IMG/VR virus record: IMGVR_UViG_3300033143_003663
Span: 1 to 20,811 of that record
Direction: 5' to 3' (one strand)
Source: a virus
Length of the DNA: 20,811 nt
A program made the position numbers and the translations under genes. This document shows, one piece after another, positions 14,493-20,811 of the stretch. Every line of letters begins with the position of its first letter. Position 1 is the first letter of the stretch. The notes below the pieces were generated by a model. It saw only the letters and a program-made list of their open reading frames with translations, was not told where the DNA came from and searched no databases.

Positions 14493-16904
14493 TTATTGTG
14501 GAGCAAACTGTTCTAGTCCAAATCCACCTAGTGAATCATTGCCTGCTGATTCAAAATTTATAGGCAATGAGTCATTTTTTCTTTGATCTATCATTTGTGA
14601 TTGTTGAGAACCTGATATTCTAGTTCTTTTATCTTTTCTATCTTCTATTTCTTTTTCTCTTGTAGCTTCTGCCTCTGCTCTCGCTCTTGTTAGTTGCATA
14701 TTAAAATCAAACTCAATTTCCATTAATTGTCGTTTAACTTCAGCTTCTCTTTCAAGTTTAGTAATTTGTAAATTGTTTTTAGCTGTTTCTATTTGTACTT
14801 GAGTGTCAGCTAGCGCTTGTTGCTTTTGTACTTCTGCAACTGCCGCAGCTTCAGTAGCTTGAGCATTAGCTTGAGCTTGAGCTTGTATATTAGCTTGTTG
14901 TGCTTGTTGATCTTGCTCTTGTTTTTTCTTTCTTCTAAACTTTAAAAGTTGATTAGCTAATTTAATATTATTAACATTTCTAATATCGATAGCGTCTTCT
15001 AGGTATATTTGACCAGACTGTAAAGCCACTTGTATGTTTTGTTCTAACTGTGCTTTTTCTTCTTCATCAGGTTTTAACTCTAAATAAATACCAAAATCAA
15101 ATATATTTAAATTGTATAAATCCTCTAATGTACCTACATTATAGCTACTTATAGCAGATCTTAAAGACTCTTTTGTTAAATCAAACTCTAATGTATCATT
15201 AACTCTTAAAGCTATGTTCTCACATGTTTTGGCGGTAAGATACATACTAGCTTGTACCAAATGTCTAGTAGCTGTATTTGAATTTGCTATAGCTAATTTT
15301 TGTAATCCTACTAAAGCGTCTTTAGCTGGAGCGCTACCATCTCTTGCTTCATTAAGTCCGGTCACATCTCTTATCATTTGTAAGTAATATTGATAAGTAC
15401 TTATTAATGACTGTATTTTAGCTTGACCGCTATTAGTAGATAACTCTTGTATAGGTACTTTACCAGGATTCATGCCTCCATCTTGTGTCATTGATCTACC
15501 AATGATACTACCAGTTTGGAAATACATATTCAAAGCTTCTTGTGGATTATAACTTGTACCATTACCTAAATCTACTTCAGCTAAACCATCAGCATCAAGG
15601 AACACACCATCAGGTACAACTCTTGACATTACTTGTTGTAGTTTTAAATGCGTAAGCTGTATCATATCAGCAAATCCAGTTATTCTACTTACAAGACTTT
15701 CTATTCTACCTTTGTACATTCTTGGTGCACAAATATTGTAGTTCATATTTACTTTAACTAAATTAGACGTTGGTCTTGTCATATTCTTAGCAAGCTCCCA
15801 TCTTAATAAATCGTCATGCCCTAATATTTTAGCACCACTATATAGTACTTCAATAGCTCTTGAAACTCTATCAAAATTATCGTTAGCTGGTGGATTAAAA
15901 GTATCAGGTTTTTCTAATGCTTTTTCTAAACCTGTATTAGTTTGCTTTATTTTAAATACTTGATCATGATATGTTTTATATTCAAAATACAAAACGTATA
16001 TACTATTACCATCGTTTCTAGCGTTATAGTCATACACGTAGCTACTGTTATTAGGGTATTTTTGTATACGCTCTAGTTCTGCATCTGTTAAGTTAGGAAA
16101 CTCTCTTTTTAAATCTGCAAGACTTAATCTTTTTACTTCACCAACATACCATATATCTTCAAAGTTAGGATCATCAGTGTAAGAATACACGATGTGAGCA
16201 GGATCAACATAGTCAACAGTTATACCTTCCGCTTTATTCCAATTTGTTTTTACAGCTCCAATACCTAAAACTGTAAGATCATAATTAATTCTTCTTCTAG
16301 TTAATTCGTATTTATTAAAATCTAATACATTGCTAATTAATTCTTCTTCAGCTATTTCCACAGATTGTTTGTAGTCTAACTGCATGTGAACATCTAATTC
16401 TTCTCGTGTCTGTGGCATGTTAGCAGGGTCTGCTGACGAATGAAGATCAACACCTAAAGCACTATTAACAGTATTAATAAAATCTTTAGTCTCAATATCC
16501 ATTATAATATTCTGAGCGTAGGTTGTTCTTTGCTTTAAACTTTCTGGATCTTGAGCATAAGCTTTTACTTCATATATCTTTTCAGACATACCATTAACAA
16601 CTATATCTACAAACTTAGGTAACACAGGTATAGGTTTCCAATCTAGATTAAGATAAGATAAATCACCATTTATAGATAACTCATCTTTATATTTTTGTAT
16701 TGATTGTTCTGCTCTTGCGTATAATCTTAAGTTTCTAAAATTATTATATTGTGTTGAATATCTATTACCTAAACCAGTTCTTGTTCCACTAAACCAATCT
16801 CCTTCAATAGCTTTGCCTACTTGCAAACCATATTCGTAACTTGCTTTAACTTCTTCTGGAACTACCTGATCTGGAAATACACTATTACTATCAGTTATAA
16901 TCAT
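14493..16904 (-). CDS. Portal protein, 803 aa, with long C-terminal coiled coil
   Basis: The protein directly follows the large terminase (junction TAATG, one-base overlap) and precedes scaffold and capsid genes, as portals do. The N-terminal region has YNNFRNLRLYARAEQSIQKY and LNLDWKPIPVLPKFVDIVVN, the lead-in of large podovirus/crAss-like portals (about 700-810 residues). The body at 150-650 includes DPAHIVYSYTDDPNFEDIWY, MYKGRIESLVSRITGFADMI and a stem/crown-like section with RDVTGLNEARDGSAPAKDAL and VGLQKLAIANSNTATRHLVQ. From about residue 650 to 770 the sequence is an uninterrupted Gln/Ala-rich then Glu/Arg-rich helix (QAQANAQATEAAAVAEVQKQ), likely a barrel or coiled coil extending into the capsid. 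It ends in a Gly/Phe-rich tail (SLGGFGLEQFAPQ). It would form the dodecameric vertex ring through which DNA enters and leaves. Confidence 0.9.
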   Translation of the reverse strand: MIITDSNSVFPDQVVPEEVKASYEYGLQVGKAIEGDWFSGTRTGLGNRYSTQYNNFRNLRLYARAEQSIQKYKDELSINGDLSYLNLDWKPIPVLPKFVDIVVNGMSEKIYEVKAYAQDPESLKQRTTYAQNIIMDIETKDFINTVNSALGVDLHSSADPANMPQTREELDVHMQLDYKQSVEIAEEELISNVLDFNKYELTRRRINYDLTVLGIGAVKTNWNKAEGITVDYVDPAHIVYSYTDDPNFEDIWYVGEVKRLSLADLKREFPNLTDAELERIQKYPNNSSYVYDYNARNDGNSIYVLYFEYKTYHDQVFKIKQTNTGLEKALEKPDTFNPPANDNFDRVSRAIEVLYSGAKILGHDDLLRWELAKNMTRPTSNLVKVNMNYNICAPRMYKGRIESLVSRITGFADMIQLTHLKLQQVMSRVVPDGVFLDADGLAEVDLGNGTSYNPQEALNMYFQTGSIIGRSMTQDGGMNPGKVPIQELSTNSGQAKIQSLISTYQYYLQMIRDVTGLNEARDGSAPAKDALVGLQKLAIANSNTATRHLVQASMYLTAKTCENIALRVNDTLEFDLTKESLRSAISSYNVGTLEDLYNLNIFDFGIYLELKPDEEEKAQLEQNIQVALQSGQIYLEDAIDIRNVNNIKLANQLLKFRRKKKQEQDQQAQQANIQAQAQANAQATEAAAVAEVQKQQALADTQVQIETAKNNLQITKLEREAEVKRQLMEIEFDFNMQLTRARAEAEATREKEIEDRKDKRTRISGSQQSQMIDQRKNDSLPINFESAGNDSLGGFGLEQFAPQ

Positions 16905-19129
16905 TATTTAATTAATTTTGAAAGTGATCCTTTGTTGTCATATCTTTTAATACCTAAGTCTATACTTTTAATAGATCGTCTAGCTACAGGTGTATATCTA
17001 TTTTTATTACAAGCCATTATAGCTAAACCTGAACTAATCGTTGCATCATATTTTGTTCTGTTATTTATATTGAATTTAGCCCAATCTTCTAAAGTCTTTT
17101 GAAAATACATATCACCATGTGTATCTCCTAAGTTACCTACATACTCTTCAATATAACTTTCAACAGCGGCTGCGTGAGCTTGCTTAATATCTTCACTTGT
17201 ATTTGGTATACCACCTATTTCCTTTTCAGTAGAAGAAAGCTTGTTCCAAGTTTTATCAGGGCGGTTCATTGAAAACGCTCTGTATCCTCTACGTTTAAAA
17301 TAATAAAGTAATCTAGGTTTATTATTTTCTGCTAATATAGGCATGCCATAAAACACGCAAGCCATTAGTACATCTTCAAAAAATATTTCAGCCGTCTGTG
17401 GTCTAGCTACATATTCTAAAAAGAAATGGTTAGGTGGAGCATCTTCCATTGAAAACTTTGTAAGCCCGTGAAGAGCACCGTTAGATCCTTTGCCATCTAC
17501 AGTACCGCTAATATCATAACTATCACAACCAAAAGCCCCAATGTGTTCGTTACCAGGATGTTTTACTCCATTTTTTAAAATCACTTGATTTTGAAGATTT
17601 TTAGGTGGTACCCATGATATTAAAAACCTACCATCTTTATTAGGCGCAAAGATTACGCTTGTATCTTTAATACCATTTTGCCATATAAAAGAACCTCTAG
17701 TAACATTAAAGCTATTTGCAAGTTCTTCATTGTAATCTATCTGTTGATATATTTTAGTTAGATTAAATAAACTGTTCTTAGCTTCATCTCTAAAAGCGTG
17801 TTGCTCAGTTCTTGGAAACTGCCTATAGTATTCATTTAAACTATCTGTATCGTTTTTTAAACCGTCTACTTCATTTTCCCAATGCTCAATGACTCCTGTT
17901 GTAATTTCATAACCATCAATTCCTTTGACTGTACCTTTTTCTCCAGTGAATACAGGTAATCCATAAGAATCCATGAATCCTTCGTAGTTCCACTCCATAG
18001 GTATGAACAAGCTATAGAGTCCAGAAGACGTTTGTCCGTTTCTATTTCTTTTTGTAACGTCGCTATTGTAGTATATTTTTTTAAAATTTTCTCCACCTTT
18101 ATCTAACGAGTTTGATGTTGAGCCCATCATACACTTACCTACAATCCTAGATCCTAGACGTAATGTAGTTTTTGTAACTCTCCAGTTATTTAATATATTA
18201 TCAGGACGTTCCCATTTACCACTTTCATCGTGTGCTAATAGCTTTAGCTTTTCACCATCATAAGAGTTATCACCTGTATTTTTCCAATCGATAGTTGTGT
18301 CTAAACCTTCTAAATCTAGTTCTTTAATATTTTCTTGTAACTTTCTTCTAGTAAGTTTGGCGGCAGGAACACGATATGCCAATTCAGTCTTTGGCCTGTC
18401 CATACCATCTTGTATTGGCTTGAAGAAAAACGGATAGTTAACGGATATTGGAACAACTTTATCTGTAAACATTTTTTTGGCATCTGCTCCTGTTTTAGAT
18501 AATATACCAAATCTTGAATCGCTTGATATTGTTGCCATATTAACAAGTTCGGCTGATGCCATAAAGCTAAATCCACTCCGTCTGTTTTTGAGGTAGCACA
18601 TACCATAACATCTTGCGTCTGCTTTACAAGCTTCCCAAAATATAAAGAAGAGTCTATTTGCTTCTCTATAATCCGGTGCGCCAACATCGATTTTTGACCA
18701 TTGCAAGTACATGTAATGAGTACCAGTAATATATACAGGGTTGCCATTATTGTAGAAATGAAAACCTTCTTCTCTGCGTCTAAATTCTTCATCAATATAA
18801 TCGTACCATTTTTCTTTAAAACTTATAGGATGATCTTCCCAGTCAAATCTGTTTTTTATTTTAGCAAGTTCTTTTGGATATTCAAATCTTTGCCAGTATT
18901 GTTCCTCTTTATTTTCGCTTCGTTTATAAGATTTTCTTTCTGCCGGTAATGCGATACGTAAATTTTGTATTTCAATGATCTGTCCAATTTTACCGCTTTT
19001 ACTTATGCAAACAAAATCATATTCACTGTTATAACCATACTCCCATTTTTTATACCTATTATTTTTTTTAAGTATTTTAGGATTTATAATATTACTTACA
19101 TCAGACCAAAGAGTTTGTTTATAGCTCAT
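16904..19129 (-). CDS. terL: Terminase large subunit (packaging ATPase/nuclease), 741 aa
   Basis: Both enzymatic halves are visible. ATPase: a Walker A-like segment CYLKNRRSGFSFMASAE at about 178-194 (terminase-type, lacking the classical GKT), a Walker B LKLLAHDES with D301 and E302, and the coupling motif GSTSN at 336-340. Nuclease: an RNase H-like fold with likely metal-binding D536 (GAFGCDSYDISG), E601 (MPILAENNKPRLLYYF) and D695 (KYDATISSGLA). The N-terminal 130 or so residues include a GFHFYNNGNPVYITGTHYMY element common in terminases of Bacteroidota and marine phages. At 741 residues it is longer than T4 or T7 terminases but normal for crAss-like ones. Its ATG overlaps the small-subunit stop by four bases (ATGA) and is one of few starts here with an SD-like GGGAG about seven bases upstream. 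It pumps DNA into the procapsid through the portal and cuts concatemers. Confidence 0.95.
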   Translation of the reverse strand: MSYKQTLWSDVSNIINPKILKKNNRYKKWEYGYNSEYDFVCISKSGKIGQIIEIQNLRIALPAERKSYKRSENKEEQYWQRFEYPKELAKIKNRFDWEDHPISFKEKWYDYIDEEFRRREEGFHFYNNGNPVYITGTHYMYLQWSKIDVGAPDYREANRLFFIFWEACKADARCYGMCYLKNRRSGFSFMASAELVNMATISSDSRFGILSKTGADAKKMFTDKVVPISVNYPFFFKPIQDGMDRPKTELAYRVPAAKLTRRKLQENIKELDLEGLDTTIDWKNTGDNSYDGEKLKLLAHDESGKWERPDNILNNWRVTKTTLRLGSRIVGKCMMGSTSNSLDKGGENFKKIYYNSDVTKRNRNGQTSSGLYSLFIPMEWNYEGFMDSYGLPVFTGEKGTVKGIDGYEITTGVIEHWENEVDGLKNDTDSLNEYYRQFPRTEQHAFRDEAKNSLFNLTKIYQQIDYNEELANSFNVTRGSFIWQNGIKDTSVIFAPNKDGRFLISWVPPKNLQNQVILKNGVKHPGNEHIGAFGCDSYDISGTVDGKGSNGALHGLTKFSMEDAPPNHFFLEYVARPQTAEIFFEDVLMACVFYGMPILAENNKPRLLYYFKRRGYRAFSMNRPDKTWNKLSSTEKEIGGIPNTSEDIKQAHAAAVESYIEEYVGNLGDTHGDMYFQKTLEDWAKFNINNRTKYDATISSGLAIMACNKNRYTPVARRSIKSIDLGIKRYDNKGSLSKLIK

Positions 19130-19401
19130 TTACTTCTCCCTTCTGCAAACCCTTTAAATGTTTTAGTTTGTTTATTTTTATCAGCTCCATCTAAAATATT
19201 TTGCTCTTCTTCAATACGCTGTAATATTTCAAACGCGTCCATGATACAAAGCTTTTTAGTTGCTGCTGCGTTTTTTAAACGATCAGCTGCTAGATCATCA
19301 GAAGTATCAGTAATGATTTTTTCTTCAGCTACTTTAATTAACTCGTCTACTGCTTTACGCCCAGCTTGGATTATATTCTTTCTCGTTTCCTTCGTACTCA
19401 T
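19126..19401 (-). CDS. Candidate terminase small subunit, 91 aa
   Basis: The short, charged, mostly helical protein contains RKAVDELIKVAEEKIITDTS, then DLAADRLKNAAATKKLCIMD and AFEILQRIEEEQNILDG. It lies immediately before the large terminase with an ATGA overlap, where the small subunit is usually found. The DLAADRLKNAAATKK-type motif followed by a helix with RIEEE is, as I recall, typical of small terminase subunits in marine phages. No helix-turn-helix is obvious at this length. The start overlaps the end of the GroES-like gene by 47 bases in another frame; no later ATG precedes the conserved-looking part, so the overlap is probably real. It would recognise phage DNA and recruit the large subunit (inference). 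Confidence 0.75.
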   Translation of the reverse strand: MSTKETRKNIIQAGRKAVDELIKVAEEKIITDTSDDLAADRLKNAAATKKLCIMDAFEILQRIEEEQNILDGADKNKQTKTFKGFAEGRSK

Positions 19402-19951
19402 GTGTAAGGGCTATATCATTAAATTTCATACAATAAAGTCGTTTACCATCTATAATAAATTCAAACTCTGAATTAGGTGTAAACGTAATAAGCGCTCCAG
19501 GTTTTAATCCTAGATCATCTAAGAACTTATTAGAATATTTTAATATCCCAATATGGTTTTGCTCTTTATCTGTTGTTAGAGTATTGTTATTTTTAATAGG
19601 AGATACAAAACAATATTTCCAATGGCATTTTAATTCGCCATCTTGTTTATACGCGTATACTTGACTTAGATTACAAAAGTATAAATCATCTTTAAAATAA
19701 GTAGAGCTATTACGTTCTCTACCTTTTTGATCATACCATCTTCTAAATATATTATGATGCACATATACTATATCACCTACTTTTATATCAGTATTGAAAG
19801 CTGCAGGTGTAGAAACAACTACAGCTTTTTTACTAACAAACTCGTGAGGTTCAATACTAGTATTTAAAATAAGAGAATTGTCTCCTATCTTTTTTATATT
19901 ATTATACCTTTCTTCAAATGGTTTAATAATAAAACTATATAAAGAATTCAT
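19355..19951 (-). CDS. Divergent GroES-like co-chaperonin candidate, 198 aa
   Basis: The N-terminal 115 or so residues follow the GroES pattern. An opening strand has IIKPFEERYNNIKK, then a mobile-loop-like segment, VVVSTPAAFNTD (44-55), the key IKVGDIVYVHHNIFRRW (56-72) resembling the VKVGDIV strand of GroES, and YFCNLSQVYAY (91-101) in place of the final DILA strand. Residues 132-182 look like a second partial copy: GILKYSNKFLDDLGLKPGAL, then ITFTPNSEFEFIIDGKRLYC and MKFNDIAL, matching the GroES end (G-x-V, ID-G-x-x-hh, x-x-DI). GroES is about 97 residues, so 198 could be a tandem or enlarged form, as T4 gp31 is enlarged to enclose its capsid protein. It lies just upstream of the terminase genes. 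Role by inference: helps the host GroEL fold the capsid protein. Homology is by eye only. Confidence 0.6.
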   Translation of the reverse strand: MNSLYSFIIKPFEERYNNIKKIGDNSLILNTSIEPHEFVSKKAVVVSTPAAFNTDIKVGDIVYVHHNIFRRWYDQKGRERNSSTYFKDDLYFCNLSQVYAYKQDGELKCHWKYCFVSPIKNNNTLTTDKEQNHIGILKYSNKFLDDLGLKPGALITFTPNSEFEFIIDGKRLYCMKFNDIALTHEYEGNEKEYNPSWA

Positions 19952-20178
19952 TAATAATTTAAATCAAACTCAACAGATACAGCCATGTTTTTGTTAAACT
20001 TTTTCCATGGCAAAACCTCTTTATTCTTTGTTATAAAAATATTATATGAATGATCCTCATCGTCAAATATAATATTACTTATATTATGACCTCCATAAAC
20101 TTCTTGACCTAAAGAATAATGCATAGCATCGTTCTTATAATCAGCTCCAATACTAATTTTTCTTATTATACTAGACAT
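19951..20178 (-). CDS. Small conserved-looking phage protein of unknown function, 75 aa
   Basis: The 75-residue protein is predicted beta-rich: IIRKISIGADYKNDAMHYSL, then GQEVYGGHNISNIIFDDEDH, SYNIFITKNKEVLPWKKFNK and an end MAVSVEFDLNY. The pattern of short strands with a central W and an acidic turn suggests a small barrel-like fold. I recall comparable proteins ahead of terminase genes in uncultured marine phages, with no known function. It overlaps the preceding coiled-coil gene by 8 bases, and its last base is shared with the next start (TAATG junction), so the three genes are translated as a block. No enzymatic motif, Cys cluster or membrane segment is visible. Confidence 0.72.
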   Translation of the reverse strand: MSSIIRKISIGADYKNDAMHYSLGQEVYGGHNISNIIFDDEDHSYNIFITKNKEVLPWKKFNKNMAVSVEFDLNY

Positions 20179-20422
20179 GAGCTATAGCTGGTTCTTCTTC
20201 AGTATCTATTTTAGTATATGTACCATCTTTAAGATTTATATTAATAGCACCATACTCTCCTTCTAACTCAGTTTTCATAGCTTCAATATCTTTATTGACA
20301 CCAGCTATCTCATGTAACAAAGCGTGTTTTTTTGTTTCTAACATACCAATTTCTGTTACTAAATCATTTAATTGGTTTTGTTGCTCTGTTATTTTTGTTA
20401 ATTGTTCTTTTTTTATTTTCAT
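20171..20422 (-). CDS. Small coiled-coil protein of unknown function, 83 aa
   Basis: Residues 3-55 form a continuous charged helix with heptad-like spacing: KEQLTKITEQQNQLNDLVTE, then IGMLETKKHALLHEIAGVNK and DIEAMKTELEGEYG. The tail is a beta-like INLKDGTYTKID followed by an acidic end. The helix followed by EYGAININLKDGTY is a pattern I recall in small proteins of other marine phages, but no function is known to me. There is no Shine-Dalgarno sequence; the 26-base gap before it is A/T-rich. It overlaps the next gene by 8 bases. A small adaptor or assembly factor is possible. Its place ahead of the packaging genes does not decide its role. Confidence 0.72.
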   Translation of the reverse strand: MKIKKEQLTKITEQQNQLNDLVTEIGMLETKKHALLHEIAGVNKDIEAMKTELEGEYGAININLKDGTYTKIDTEEEPAIAHV

Positions 20423-20448
20423 TTTATTAAATTTAATTGTTTGTTTTA

Positions 20449-20811
20449 TTATACTCTTGGTGGTGATACGAATATTACAAATCTATTGTTAGCAAATGTA
20501 CTACCAGTAGCTGCTCCTATATATCTATTAGTAGATGTATTATTCGTTGCCTGTTCAAAGTTGGCACTATCTAAATATATTCCAGCTCCTGGAGTAGTAT
20601 TAGTAATTGCTTGAGCTTGACTTGAAGCTATTTGAAGTTCAAAATTACTTCCAACAGAACCATCACTCACAAAGTTAAATTGAGCAAATCGTTGCCCTAA
20701 ATCAATAACTTCATTTACTATTGGCCCAGTTTGACCACCACTAGATTTTCCAGGTTCATCGGGAAAAATATTTCCATTTGTATATGGACCTCCAGCTACA
20801 AGAGAACTACC
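20449..20811 (-). CDS. C-terminal part of an unidentified phage protein (runs off the right edge)
   Basis: One frame is open from the window edge (20811) to a TAA at 20449, giving 120 visible residues. A GTG at 20670 would give a 73-residue product, but the frame continues upstream without a stop and with the same composition, so I read it as one longer gene whose start is outside. Visible sequence is rich in Gly, Ser, Asn and Thr: GGPYTNGNIFPDEPGKSSGG, then IVNEVIDLGQRFAQFNFVSD, SNFELQIASSQAQAITNTTP and GSTFANNRFVIFVSPPRV at the end. This is a beta-strand, low-charge make-up as seen in phage structural or surface proteins. There is no recognisable domain. It ends 26 bases before the coiled-coil gene. 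Confidence 0.65.
   Translation of the reverse strand, partial: GSSLVAGGPYTNGNIFPDEPGKSSGGQTGPIVNEVIDLGQRFAQFNFVSDGSVGSNFELQIASSQAQAITNTTPGAGIYLDSANFEQATNNTSTNRYIGAATGSTFANNRFVIFVSPPRV

Noticed and set aside
18316-18795. Minus-strand open frame of 159 codons inside the large terminase gene.
   Set aside because: It lies in another frame fully inside a gene with clear ATPase motifs, and its product is Cys/Gln-rich without recognisable features.
18701-19471. Plus-strand open frames of 82 and 168 codons, rich in Phe, Ile and Ser, suggesting membrane proteins.
   Set aside because: They are antisense to terminase genes; the hydrophobic look comes from reading Lys/Glu-rich AT codons backwards.
20295-20614. 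Plus-strand hydrophobic open frames that resemble small membrane proteins.
   Set aside because: They are antisense to the coiled-coil gene and the partial gene at the right edge and have no start signal of their own.
20449-20670. A separate 73-residue gene starting at GTG 20670.
   Set aside because: The same frame is open upstream to the window edge with similar composition, so it is better read as the end of a longer gene.

Overview
The window reads as the virion-assembly (late structural) module of a tailed double-stranded DNA phage. The base composition is AT-rich (roughly one third G+C by eye). Every gene I can support lies on the minus strand, so transcription runs from high to low coordinates. 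Junctions are very tight (TAATG, TAATATG, ATGA). Almost no start codon has a Shine-Dalgarno sequence; starts instead follow A/T-only leaders. That and the composition fit a phage of a Bacteroidota (Flavobacteriia-like) host, probably marine. The protein set resembles, from memory, uncultured marine podovirus-like phages, with some likeness to crAss-like phages in portal size and neck/tail genes. No rRNA, tRNA, integrase, replication or lysis gene is visible, so host and taxonomy are inference.

Layout in transcription order. (1) 20811-19355: the 3' end of an unidentified gene, two small conserved-looking proteins (one a coiled coil), and a 198-residue protein that looks like a divergent, partly duplicated GroES-type co-chaperonin. 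(2) 19401-14493: packaging genes, namely a small terminase candidate, the large terminase (Walker A-like, Walker B, motif III and nuclease acidic residues visible) and a long portal protein with a coiled-coil tail. (3) 14468-11396: capsid genes, namely an acidic scaffold-like protein with an AT-hook motif, the major capsid protein, and a small beta-rich protein in the position of a decoration protein. A strong UUCG-tetraloop terminator follows. (4) 11337-10567: one uncharacterised gene fenced off by a second terminator. (5) 10512-3250: two neck/connector proteins, then a very large tail-tube/stabilisation protein that appears split into two adjacent genes (1165 + 629 residues), the first ending in an Ig-like domain. 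(6) 3239-1: a small GNAT-like protein with a TTG start, two alanine/glutamine-rich helical proteins that look like internal or ejection proteins, and the 5' part of a further gene leaving the window.

How the genes would work together: scaffold and capsid protein build the procapsid on the portal, possibly with help from the GroES-like protein. The terminase pair packages DNA through the portal. The two neck proteins close the portal and carry the large stabilisation protein of a short tail. The helical proteins are probably carried inside the head and ejected at infection. The two terminators divide the late transcript after the capsid genes and after the uncharacterised gene, which would raise capsid output relative to tail proteins. 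No wholly new system is evident. The most interesting points are the divergent GroES-like gene, the split stabilisation protein, the GNAT-like gene inside the tail module and the terminator-fenced unknown gene.
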